This document shows, piece after piece, positions 7,138 through 14,233 of a DNA stretch of 21,642 nucleotides. Below the pieces are notes generated by a model. The model was not told the origin of the DNA. It ran no database searches and saw only the letters and a program-made list of their open reading frames with translations. The DNA is taken from contig CALJIF010000131.1 in NCBI GenBank assembly GCA_937974275.1, forward strand, positions 1 through 21,642, in the 5' to 3' direction. Each line of letters begins with the position of its first letter. Positions within the stretch are counted from its first letter, which is position 1. The DNA comes from an uncultured Flavobacteriales bacterium (GTDB lineage: Bacteria > Bacteroidota > Bacteroidia > Palsa-965). A program made the translations under genes and the position numbers.

Positions 7138-8184
7138 ATGTTCAAGTCAAAACAATTGGTTGTCATCACACTGCTCCTATGGCAGACGCTGCACCTGTGT
7201 GCCGATTCATTGCGGATCAACACCACCGCCTATCTCGACATCTACTATCAATACGATTTTCTGCGTCCGCAAACTACGAAGCGATTACCGTTTCTATACA
7301 ATCACACGCGCCATCATCAACTCAGTCTGAATCAAGCATTGGTGCATACCACATTTGCGTATAAACGTTTTACCGCACGCGCAGGAGTGCACGCCGGAAG
7401 TTATGTTACCGACAACTACGCACAAGAACCTAAAGCACTGCAGTGGATCAACGAAGCAAGTATCGATTGGCAACTAGATAGCGCAGGAAAACACATGATT
7501 AGTGCAGGCATATTTCCATCGCACGTCGGTTATGAATCGGCGGTGTCGTACAACAACTTGTCTTTGTCACGTTCGTTAATGGCCGAGAATTCGCCTTACT
7601 TCGAGAGCGGCGTTAAATATGGGTTTCGTCCCAATGAAGCGTGGAGTATGAGTGCAATGGTACTGACCGGCTGGCAACGTATTCGTTTTGCTCCGAGTAA
7701 TACGCTACCCGCAATAGGAACTCAGCTCACTTATACTACACGTAAAAAATACACCTGCAACTGGAGCACTTTTGCAGGAAGCGATACACCCGATACTGCA
7801 CGACTGATGCGCTATTTCAGCAATGTGTATGTCAGTTCACCTACTGATAAAAAATGGAGTTACGTACTGGCATTTGATTTCGGATTGCAACAACAAACAC
7901 CCGAAAGCACGAACTACCACAGTTGGCACACGGCCAATGCCGTGTTACGTTATGCATTCGTAAAAAACTGGAACGTTGCTGCACGTGCAGAATACTACTC
8001 CGATAATTATGGAATTCTATTGGGTAGTAAGACGAATGTGTACGGCTACTCTTTGAATTTGAATTATAGTCCGCATTCGCAATTGTACGTACGAGCCGAG
8101 TACCGCTATTTGCAAGGTTCGGGAGCTCTCCCGAAAGCATCGCATAGTATTTTGTGTTCTGCGGCGATGGTATTGGGGTGGTAA
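7138..8184 (+). CDS. Outer-membrane beta-barrel protein, BBP2/OmpL-like porin family
   Basis: The ATG at 7138 is chosen because it starts a signal peptide (MFKSKQLVVITLLLWQTLHL, cut near CAD|S); the frame extends upstream only to a TTG. The mature ~327 residues alternate polar and aromatic/hydrophobic residues, as in outer-membrane strands. They carry signatures of the putative beta-barrel porin-2 family: YYQYDFLRPQ ... FLYNHTRHHQLSLNQA, DNYAQEP, ISAGIFPSHVGYESAVSYNN, SLMAENSPYFESGVKY, TGWQRIRF and LPAIGTQ. The protein ends AAMVLGW with a C-terminal aromatic residue, usual for barrels. It is probably a passive channel of unknown specificity. It stands alone on the + strand between - strand genes. 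Confidence 0.9.
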   Translation: MFKSKQLVVITLLLWQTLHLCADSLRINTTAYLDIYYQYDFLRPQTTKRLPFLYNHTRHHQLSLNQALVHTTFAYKRFTARAGVHAGSYVTDNYAQEPKALQWINEASIDWQLDSAGKHMISAGIFPSHVGYESAVSYNNLSLSRSLMAENSPYFESGVKYGFRPNEAWSMSAMVLTGWQRIRFAPSNTLPAIGTQLTYTTRKKYTCNWSTFAGSDTPDTARLMRYFSNVYVSSPTDKKWSYVLAFDFGLQQQTPESTNYHSWHTANAVLRYAFVKNWNVAARAEYYSDNYGILLGSKTNVYGYSLNLNYSPHSQLYVRAEYRYLQGSGALPKASHSILCSAAMVLGW

Positions 8185-8322
8185 ATGAACTTTTTTCGTC
8201 TGAATTGCTCTCAATCAAGATGCTTTGGGAGTAACTTCGTTCTTATCAAATGCAATAGAGGTTGACTCTAAAATTGATATTCGGAATGTTGAGAATTAAC
8301 CTAGAACGAGATTACCATGTGA

Positions 8323-8805
8323 TTAACGCTTTCCTTTGTTTCGTTCGGCTTCTATCTTTTGGAGATATTCTATATCCGCCGCGTCTTTAAGGCGTCCTGT
8401 ACCGGTTTTAGATAAGATTAAATGATGGAGATGCAGAACAGGAACTTGAATGTCTCCTACAGGCAAATACTTCTTGCTACGATCCGCTTCATCATATGTT
8501 ACACCACTGATCTTAGTAATAAAATCAACTGCAAGTGGGGCTTCACCTATATGAAACACGAAAGGTCTTTCGAAATTCTGTTTGGCAATATAATCTACTC
8601 CTGACTTGTCGTAATTCAGGCTTAATAAGAGTTCTGCGAGTTTATGCTTGTTGTTATTATCCGGCTTCAACCAGATGTCCATATCACTAGTTGCACGAAC
8701 GTAACCATGAACATTTACGGCATATCCTCCGACTAGAATAAACTCGACATCAGCTTTAAGCAATGCACGTAACAATTCCTTATGTTCATCAAAGAATATA
8801 TCCAT
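8323..8805 (-). CDS. MNT/AbiEii-like nucleotidyltransferase (DUF6036-type)
   Basis: The 160-residue protein has the nucleotidyltransferase core: VGGYAVNVHG (25-34), then RATSDMDIW (37-45), with D41 and D43 forming the DxD metal pair, and a third acidic residue D94 in AVDFI. The C-terminal HHLILSKTGTGRLKDAADIEYL (127-148) is typical of small NTases related to AbiEii/MNT toxins and DUF6036, where Lys and Asp residues close the site. Such enzymes transfer NMP to tRNA or protein; the target here cannot be read from sequence. The upstream small gene's TAA directly abuts this ATG, implying a single transcript and translational coupling, as in toxin-antitoxin operons. It converges on the BBP2 gene; 8185-8322 holds no gene and no clear terminator. 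Confidence 0.85.
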   Translation of the reverse strand: MDIFFDEHKELLRALLKADVEFILVGGYAVNVHGYVRATSDMDIWLKPDNNNKHKLAELLLSLNYDKSGVDYIAKQNFERPFVFHIGEAPLAVDFITKISGVTYDEADRSKKYLPVGDIQVPVLHLHHLILSKTGTGRLKDAADIEYLQKIEAERNKGKR

Positions 8806-9036
8806 TTAGTCAAATCTTATTGTTGTGCCTAATCCACGACTTTGTTCTAACCGGTTCTTGTAAAATTGTCTTAACAAGGCATTCAATTGAGCCATACATT
8901 CAACAGGTGTCAAACTCGCGTAATAGGCAATTTTAGCAGCATTCTCCTCCTCGAAAGATTTATAAAAAGTAATCTTTCGACTTGGGTAAAAGCCAAGAGG
9001 TTCATTTACATTCGGCGCATCTTTGTCGTCTGCCAT
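8806..9036 (-). CDS. Small partner protein of the nucleotidyltransferase (76 aa)
   Basis: The start is the ATG at 9036 (MADDKDAPNVNEPLGF); an upstream TTG at 9042 is in frame but would overlap the -7 box. The protein is short and charged: a disordered N-terminus, then SRKITFYKSFEEENAAKIAYYASLTPVECMAQLNALLRQFY (probably two helices) and a C-terminal strand GTTIRFD. The ITFYKSFEEE ... LTPVE arrangement resembles small Bacteroidota proteins encoded next to nucleotidyltransferases, as far as I recall, but I cannot name a family. No DNA-binding motif is obvious. Its stop abuts the nucleotidyltransferase start, so stoichiometric production is likely. An antitoxin or accessory role is inference from context. 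Confidence 0.75.
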   Translation of the reverse strand: MADDKDAPNVNEPLGFYPSRKITFYKSFEEENAAKIAYYASLTPVECMAQLNALLRQFYKNRLEQSRGLGTTIRFD

Positions 9037-9039
9037 AAT

Positions 9040-9047
9040 CAAATTTA
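9040..9047 (-). promoter_or_regulatory. -7 box abutting the small partner gene
   Basis: The - strand reads TAAATTTG (9047 to 9040), a perfect TAnnTTTG match, followed by ATT and the ATG at 9036. Transcription would begin at or beside the start codon. The region is AT-rich, so chance similarity is possible, and no TTG was found at the usual spacing. Confidence 0.4.
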
Positions 9048-9070
9048 ATTCAATTTCATGAATGTGTGTT

Positions 9071-9090
9071 GTTACTCAACTATTCGTAAC
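9071..9090. promoter_or_regulatory. Inverted repeat upstream of the nucleotidyltransferase pair
   Basis: GTTAC (9071-9075) and GTAAC (9086-9090) form a dyad with a 10-bp spacer, 24 bp upstream of the -7 box at 9040-9047. The spacing of one helical turn fits a dimeric repressor site. On the - strand AATAGTT is also directly repeated here. Suggestive only. Confidence 0.25.
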
Positions 9091-9187
9091 TATTAACCGC
9101 ACACGCCACTGTACATTCAGGCGAACTCCCTACGCACCACATAATGAGCTATGCTTGGCTGCAATGAGACTAGGAAGGTAATGGGAC

Positions 9188-9982
9188 TTAGTGTTGTTTG
9201 CTATTCATCGCGTCCCACACTTCTTGTGCAAAGTTTCTGTCGTAAGCGAACGCTGCTCCGTAACGCCATCCGTTAATCAGTGCGTTGTTGTGATACATGA
9301 TGTACGTATACTTTCCTTTCTTCGTATACAAGACAACTCGAAAACGTCCGGTAACCGGAGCATATTCCTTTTTATCCTTTATCAGTGGTGGAACATTTTC
9401 GAAATAACTACTTACCTGTCTTTTTCGCAGCGAGTCCAGCTTCACCGGTTTCACAGTATAAAAATCAGGGATCGTAATTATCTGATTATTCCAACGATAG
9501 ACGGAATCAATAGGAACCATGAATATCGAATCCACTTCATGCATTGCAACGCGATTGTATTGAGGAAATTCTCTGGCCAATTTTTTAGTGCACAGATCAA
9601 TAACGATAAAGGCAATTTTATCGATGGTTTCGTTGGGAGTAAGGCGTCTATCATGAAATTCAATTTTACACTCCGACGAATCAAAATGTGCAACACGCCC
9701 TACGGACTTTCCTGCGCGGTATATATCATTATTGTATGCAGTGCTTTTGCGCGGCACTCGGGAATTTGGCGGATGAAGCTCGTAATCCTCAACTTGTGTG
9801 TACACACATTTTATCCTGTACACAACAAATTCTTCAATACGAAAAATTTCAACTGTGTCCTGAGAATCCTGCGCTTGAAGCTCGAAATTGCATGAACACG
9901 CACCTATAAATAGGAGAAACAAATGTTTGCACCATCCTAACGGGGATGCTTTTCGAAACGTTCTATTTAAGGACTTCATCAT
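9188..9982 (-). CDS. Unrecognised exported protein (264 aa)
   Basis: I do not recognise this family. The N-terminus has a basic region and a hydrophobic stretch, HLFLLFIGACSCNFELQAQ. It can be read as a lipobox (IGAC, Cys29) or as a Sec signal cut after LQAQ/D. The mature part is rich in Tyr, Lys and Arg with alternating strand-like segments (VEIFRIEEFVVYRIKCVY; GRFRVVLYTKKGKYTYIMYH) and ends YDRNFAQEVWDAMNSKQH. No T9SS domain. Its ATG overlaps the stop of the upstream 448-residue gene by 4 bp (ATGA), so the two are probably made together. A second ATG directly follows, so the start may be 3 nt later. Downstream 9043-9187 contains the nucleotidyltransferase-pair promoter region and no visible terminator. 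Confidence 0.75.
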   Translation of the reverse strand: MMKSLNRTFRKASPLGWCKHLFLLFIGACSCNFELQAQDSQDTVEIFRIEEFVVYRIKCVYTQVEDYELHPPNSRVPRKSTAYNNDIYRAGKSVGRVAHFDSSECKIEFHDRRLTPNETIDKIAFIVIDLCTKKLAREFPQYNRVAMHEVDSIFMVPIDSVYRWNNQIITIPDFYTVKPVKLDSLRKRQVSSYFENVPPLIKDKKEYAPVTGRFRVVLYTKKGKYTYIMYHNNALINGWRYGAAFAYDRNFAQEVWDAMNSKQH

Positions 9983-11325
9983 TGTACAGCTTTATTAATT
10001 TGTTGTGTTACCACCTTACCATTCTTATAAGTTATACTATAAATATCATGAAGTGGAATAGCTCCGGACTGGACACGCGCATCATAAAATGGAAATGCCC
10101 AATAGATAACACCGGTAAATGGTTGTCCATTCCATTGGACTTTAGCTGTTGCCAACGCACGTATCATTTCTTCGTGCATCAATCCCGTAGGACTGATGCG
10201 ATCACTGTACAAGTAACTTGCCTTATTGTCCGTATTCTCAGACGAACTTCTGTAAAACAACACTTTAGGCACTGCTTGATCAGTACCGAAATCTTCGATG
10301 GCGATACTCACATCGGAACTTCGTTGCACGCAGACAAATTCATTTCCCGCATCAGAAAACAATTGGTACACCGTATCACGTATGACCTGCCGATGTTGGC
10401 TGTACACAAAAATTGAAAACAGCGTATCGCGCCAACTGTTAATAGCAGCAACGCGAAGTGTATCACCCGGAACAGCATTGTCCGCAAACCTTAATTGCAC
10501 CTTAATCACTGATCGGGAATAAATGGAATTCGTATGAACGACGTTTGAATCAATACTCACGGTGCAATTTGCTTGCGGTATCCACCTTGAATCTAAGCTC
10601 CTTTGAACTTGCAATGTGTTTAACTCGTATTCTCCAAATTGTCTTGCAGGAATACGAAACTCCAAATTGTAGCGAGTGCCGCAAAGTGGTTTAATTGAAG
10701 TCGTGGAATACTGCAGCATCCTGTTTCGATCTGCAGGAGGTGAATATTGAAGAACTCCGATACGTTGCAATGCTGTATCTGTTTCCGGTGTTATACCTAA
10801 TGCGCGGTAATAATATGCGGCAGCGTCGTGCATACGCAGGACCTCATTCAAGTAATTAACTTTAAAATGTCCCGGCATGAAATAAATTTGTTCCATTTCA
10901 TAACGTTCTCCGAATGACTGTTGCGGGATATTACTAAAGTCTATCGTCATTGTATCTTGTCGATAAATGAGCAAAATACGTTGGTAACTCGCCGCTTTAT
11001 TATTGACCTGTGCCGGCAGAAAAAAAGAAAATCCGTTGTAAGGGAGTTGCAACAAATCATGTTGGAATGGATTAGGGGTTGTCGTAAGCTTGTATCGCAC
11101 CTTTCCCTGCTCATTCAAAATGCAATGTTCCGATTGAATAGGTGCATTTGGAACACGCACCAGCTCCTCCCGACTCGACTTTCCAGAAAACAGCTTGTAA
11201 GCAACTCCACGCACCACGATTGCATGCACCAACACGCCACCATCCTTGGGGCCGGGTTGAGCCATGAGCACCGCGCCACTGAACAGATTCAGCGATACAA
11301 TGAGCATGGAAATAATAGCTTTCAT
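9979..11325 (-). CDS. Unrecognised exported protein (448 aa), partner of the 264-aa gene
   Basis: The start is the ATG at 11325; a GTG one codon upstream is possible. A signal peptide is clear (MKAIISMLIVSLNLFSGAVLMA, cut before QPG). The mature protein (~425 residues) is beta-rich with no motif I can name: segments such as NGFSFFLPAQ, RILLIYRQDTMTIDF, RYNLEFRIPARQFGEYEL, SVIKVQLRFADNAVPGDTLRV and TGVIYWAFPFYDARV look like strands of an extracytoplasmic sandwich fold. There is no T9SS sorting domain and no outer-membrane barrel end, so it is probably periplasmic. It is the first gene of a two-gene unit with the 264-aa protein (ATGA overlap). A nested dyad lies 18-51 bp upstream of the ATG. 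Likely lineage-specific. Confidence 0.75.
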   Translation of the reverse strand: MKAIISMLIVSLNLFSGAVLMAQPGPKDGGVLVHAIVVRGVAYKLFSGKSSREELVRVPNAPIQSEHCILNEQGKVRYKLTTTPNPFQHDLLQLPYNGFSFFLPAQVNNKAASYQRILLIYRQDTMTIDFSNIPQQSFGERYEMEQIYFMPGHFKVNYLNEVLRMHDAAAYYYRALGITPETDTALQRIGVLQYSPPADRNRMLQYSTTSIKPLCGTRYNLEFRIPARQFGEYELNTLQVQRSLDSRWIPQANCTVSIDSNVVHTNSIYSRSVIKVQLRFADNAVPGDTLRVAAINSWRDTLFSIFVYSQHRQVIRDTVYQLFSDAGNEFVCVQRSSDVSIAIEDFGTDQAVPKVLFYRSSSENTDNKASYLYSDRISPTGLMHEEMIRALATAKVQWNGQPFTGVIYWAFPFYDARVQSGAIPLHDIYSITYKNGKVVTQQINKAVQ

Positions 11326-11342
11326 CACTTCAGTAATCCGGT

Positions 11343-11376
11343 ATTTTGCTGCTTATGCATAAGTAAGATGCAAAAT
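11343..11376. promoter_or_regulatory. Nested dyad upstream of the exported pair (candidate operator)
   Basis: A perfect 12-bp palindrome CTTATGCATAAG (11352-11363) lies inside a 7-bp inverted repeat ATTTTGC (11343-11349) / GCAAAAT (11370-11376), with centres 2 bp apart. It is 18-51 bp before the ATG at 11325 on the - strand, where promoter and operator sequences belong. No TAnnTTTG box was seen between it and the gene. It could be a repressor site or an RNA hairpin in the leader. Confidence 0.4.
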
Positions 11377-11545
11377 TGAGTGAAATTCCATAAAGGGGAA
11401 GTGAAATATTTTTTACGGAAAACAGCCTCTACCTGCAATTCCGACGAAATATAAACGCATACGTGAAGGTTCGGACCATTTACGATCCAAAACTATATCG
11501 TTCTACGAAAATTTTGCCAACTCTCCCATTCGCACTCGGGCGCAC

Positions 11546-12439
11546 CTACTTCTTCGGATCCACCGCTTCCGGTGCAGGATTCGGTTGCGGACCTTGAATA
11601 GCGCCACTTACGATTGCGCCATCTTTATAAGTAATTGTTCCTATTTTCTTTCCGCTTTCCGCAGTTTCTGTCCACGAGCCGGTGCGCTTACCGTCTTTAA
11701 ACGTTCCGCTTAAATACACTTTTCCGCTTTCGTAAAATTCCGTGTACTTGCCCTGGAGTTTACCCTTTACATAAAAGCTTTTCACCTTCAGTTTTCCACT
11801 TTCAAAGTATTCCACATATTCGCCTTCCATCTCATTATTTACATAATTCACTTCGCTGGCTTTATTTCCATTTTTATAATATCCGGTTTGTTTTCCTTGT
11901 AACATGCCGTTTACATAAACCGACTCGGTATTCAATGCGCCTTCTATGTAATACCACTTCGCTATACCATGACGGACACCATTTACGTATGTGCCTTCTT
12001 CCTGCAACTTTCCGTTGCTGTTGTACAACTTCCGGCTTCCATGCAACTTGCCGTGATTGTAATTTTCTTCAGACTTTAATTTGCCTCCGGTGAAATACGT
12101 TTTACGTGCGCCGTGCAAGGTATCGTTCAAATAATATTCTTCACGAAAAATAAACCCGGAACGGTCTACAGCTAACGCAACACCATTCTTCTTGCCGTCT
12201 TTGTACGTCTCCAACATATTCATAATGTTGCCGCCGGCAGGATAGCTAATCCACACGCCATCCTTCTTTCCGTCGATATACATTCCTTTCACATCGTAAA
12301 TTCCCTCACGTTCAATCCAAAAACCGATTTTCACTCCCGCGGGGGTTGTGAAATTGGTGTCTTTCGAAGTTGGACGTAAAGGCTGTCCGAACAATTGAAC
12401 TGTTGCTGCAAGAGCGATAATTACAAACACATTTTTCAT
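11546..12439 (-). CDS. Exported MORN-variant (YwqK-like) repeat protein
   Basis: Residues 1-18 are a signal peptide (MKNVFVIIALAATVQLFG). From ~35 to 285 the protein is about ten repeats of ~23 residues with the pattern [Y/F]-x-[D/N/K]-G-[K/x]-x-x-G...Y...G.., e.g. YKDGKKNG, YNHGKLHG, YVNGVRHG, YVNGMLQG, YVKGKLQG, FKDGKRTG, the hallmark of MORN_2 repeats. Such proteins are often labelled 'YwqK family antitoxin' by automatic pipelines, but nothing here supports an antitoxin role. In Bacteroidota they are common secreted or periplasmic proteins of unknown function. The C-terminus is Pro-rich (GPQPNPAPEAVDPKK). It is the last gene of the seven-gene - strand run, 38 bp after the MDR gene. Confidence 0.9.
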   Translation of the reverse strand: MKNVFVIIALAATVQLFGQPLRPTSKDTNFTTPAGVKIGFWIEREGIYDVKGMYIDGKKDGVWISYPAGGNIMNMLETYKDGKKNGVALAVDRSGFIFREEYYLNDTLHGARKTYFTGGKLKSEENYNHGKLHGSRKLYNSNGKLQEEGTYVNGVRHGIAKWYYIEGALNTESVYVNGMLQGKQTGYYKNGNKASEVNYVNNEMEGEYVEYFESGKLKVKSFYVKGKLQGKYTEFYESGKVYLSGTFKDGKRTGSWTETAESGKKIGTITYKDGAIVSGAIQGPQPNPAPEAVDPKK

Positions 12440-12477
12440 AATCGTATTCTAATTTATGATTAGCAGATCTATTAACA

Positions 12478-13512
12478 TTACCACGTTACTGCAATTTTAC
12501 CTACAGAACGTCCACTTTCCAAATATTCATGCGCGGCAGATAATTCTGTCGCCTTAAACAACTTACCTTCCGGCACTTTTACCACGCCCTTTTCCACTAC
12601 TTGTGTTACTTGCAGCAAACATTCCTGCAACAACGCCGGTTGACGGTCGGCAATACGCAACATGTTGATGCCTGCCATGGTTTTAGACGGAATCAGCAAT
12701 TGCACGGGATTGTAAAAACCAAAACCGAAACCCAATTTATACTTTCCCCACCATCCTCTTAACAACAAACGATCCGCAGCGCCATAACCTGCGATTCGTC
12801 CACCCGGTGCAATTATTTTAAATAATTCTTTAAATGTTTTTCCACCGATATTATCAAAAGCGATATCTATTTTCTTATTGCGATTAGCAGCCAAAATCAG
12901 CTCGCCTAATTTTCCCGTCTCGCGAATTACTACATCATCAGCTCCCAACGTTTTGACGTAATCGATCTTCGACGATGAACCCACGACGCCAATTACACGC
13001 GCTCCGCGATTCTTCAGCAGCTGCACCAAAACACTTCCTACTCCACCTGCAGCCGCCATCACTACTGCCACATCACCTTTGCGCACAGGAAACGTTTCAT
13101 ACGCCGCAAACCAAGCGGTGCAGCCTTGAGTTGCGCATGCCAATGCCGTTACAACATCCCAACTTTCGGGAATTCGCACCACTGCTTGTTCTGTTGTTTT
13201 CACAAATCGCGCATAACTTCCGAAACGCGAAAATGCTGTTACACGATCTCCGATCTTCACGGCAGTTACTTTGCTCCCAATTTGTACCACACGACCCACG
13301 CATTCGTAACCTAAAACACAGGGCAAAGGAGGCGCATCTCCGTACAACCCCTGTCGCGCCATCACGTCAGCGAAATTCAATCCGAATGCTTCCGATGCAA
13401 TCACGACCTCATGATCACCACACGACGGCACGGGGAGTTCCTTCAACTGAAATGAATCGCCGGCACTACCGAACTTGTGTAACACAAAACCTTCGTTGCG
13501 ATCAGCGCTCAT
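12478..13512 (-). CDS. Zinc-free medium-chain dehydrogenase/reductase (quinone oxidoreductase/VAT-1-like)
   Basis: The 344-residue protein has the MDR two-domain arrangement. The N-terminal GroES-like domain (~10-125) contains GLNFADVMARQGLYG, PPLPCVLGYECVGRV and GDRVTAFSRFGSYA. A Rossmann domain (~130-270) follows, with VVMAAAGGVGSVLVQLLKNRGARVIGVVGSSSK, the AAxGGVGxxxxQ nucleotide-binding loop. The catalytic Cys/His zinc ligands of alcohol dehydrogenases are absent from the expected positions, so NADPH-dependent reduction of quinones or enals is the likely activity; the substrate is unknown. The GGWWGKYKLGFGFGFYNPVQLLIPSKTMAGIN region resembles VAT-1-like members. The ATG at 13512 overlaps the end of the YiiX-like gene by 11 bp, so it is in the same operon. 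Confidence 0.92.
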   Translation of the reverse strand: MSADRNEGFVLHKFGSAGDSFQLKELPVPSCGDHEVVIASEAFGLNFADVMARQGLYGDAPPLPCVLGYECVGRVVQIGSKVTAVKIGDRVTAFSRFGSYARFVKTTEQAVVRIPESWDVVTALACATQGCTAWFAAYETFPVRKGDVAVVMAAAGGVGSVLVQLLKNRGARVIGVVGSSSKIDYVKTLGADDVVIRETGKLGELILAANRNKKIDIAFDNIGGKTFKELFKIIAPGGRIAGYGAADRLLLRGWWGKYKLGFGFGFYNPVQLLIPSKTMAGINMLRIADRQPALLQECLLQVTQVVEKGVVKVPEGKLFKATELSAAHEYLESGRSVGKIAVTW

Positions 13513-14233
13513 ATACTACTTCCAGTTTTGCCGAATTACGAAGATCATCGGGAGACACACATTGTTCCGTTGCCGGAATTGTTCCGTTATACACCTTCTT
13601 CAAGGCGTTTGTCAAACTATCCGATTCGAATTTCCATTGCGCAAACGTACGACGCTCAGACAACTCGGCATTGATAGAACCTTGATATACCTTATACACC
13701 AATTCCGAACTGTAAAATCCTTGGTCGCCCCAAGAGTAGTACGGATCACCGGGTTTACGTCGAATTTCTTTTAATGCTTTTTTTAATTTTTCCAATCTGC
13801 GCGCATTCATCTCAACATTATGATTTTTGAAACGTGCTAATGCAACCTGCTTTCCTTCGCCGGCGGCGACCCACTCGCGAAGCGGAGTGATGCGCACAGA
13901 ATCGGTTACGTCAATTACCACATACATACCATCTTTTGCGCGTAAAAAAATCATTCCGCAATGGTTGTACTTGGAGCCGGACATGGCACCTAAACTTTTT
14001 GCAATAGGATGATTCAAATTCTGAAACACAATATCCCCGTCAAATACTGTAGGCAACGTGATCATGTGAATAGTGTCTTCGCTGCGCAAATTCTTCATGG
14101 AATCATTTTCCTTCAATGATTCCAACAAAGCGGCTCCTGCCTGTTGTGCCGAGTCAGCCTCATGTTGCGGATCACGCTCATTGCTGCACGCCGCAATTAA
14201 AAAAAGCAGTGGAATTAAAAATCTTACAACCAT
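13502..14233 (-). CDS. YiiX/YebB-like permuted papain-fold lipoprotein with Cys-to-Ser at the nucleophile
   Basis: The ATG at 14233 is chosen because it starts a lipoprotein signal (MVVRFLIPLLFLIAAC, lipobox LIAAC, Cys16) and overlaps CorA by 10 bp; the frame extends upstream to 14290 without a signal. Mature protein follows the YiiX family: FDGDIVFQN (65-72), SGSKYNHCGMIF (85-96, His91), TPLREWV (116-122), PYYSW, then FYSSELVYKVYQGS (173-186), and SPDDL near the end. In E. coli YiiX the last motif is YCSEVVWKVYQ, where Cys is the predicted nucleophile. Here it is Ser175 (codon AGT). Cys92 sits beside His91. YiiX-type enzymes are putative lipid- or amide-bond hydrolases. Either this is a Ser-based or inactive version, or it has been repurposed. 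Fifth gene of the seven-gene run. Confidence 0.88.
   Translation of the reverse strand: MVVRFLIPLLFLIAACSNERDPQHEADSAQQAGAALLESLKENDSMKNLRSEDTIHMITLPTVFDGDIVFQNLNHPIAKSLGAMSGSKYNHCGMIFLRAKDGMYVVIDVTDSVRITPLREWVAAGEGKQVALARFKNHNVEMNARRLEKLKKALKEIRRKPGDPYYSWGDQGFYSSELVYKVYQGSINAELSERRTFAQWKFESDSLTNALKKVYNGTIPATEQCVSPDDLRNSAKLEVVYER

Noticed and set aside
8185..8322. Search for a terminator or RNA gene in the BBP2/nucleotidyltransferase gap
   Set aside because: Only a weak 5-bp stem (TAGAG-GTTGA-CTCTA) was found, without a T-run; no tRNA-like fold was recognised.
9191..9895. A 234-codon + strand open frame opposite the 264-aa exported protein
   Set aside because: The - strand frame has a signal peptide and an ATGA overlap with its neighbour; the + frame has neither and no known motif.
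11600..12300. Tandem DNA repeat or CRISPR-like array
   Set aside because: The periodicity is at protein level (~23 residues) with divergent codons; no identical DNA repeats with unique spacers.
11546..12439. Label as YwqK-family antitoxin
   Set aside because: The label comes from database naming of MORN-variant repeats. A signal peptide and lack of any adjacent toxin argue against it.
12975..13685. A 236-codon + strand open frame opposite the MDR and YiiX-like genes
   Set aside because: It spans two well-supported opposite-strand genes, has no recognisable domain, and reads as an antisense shadow of their codon bias.
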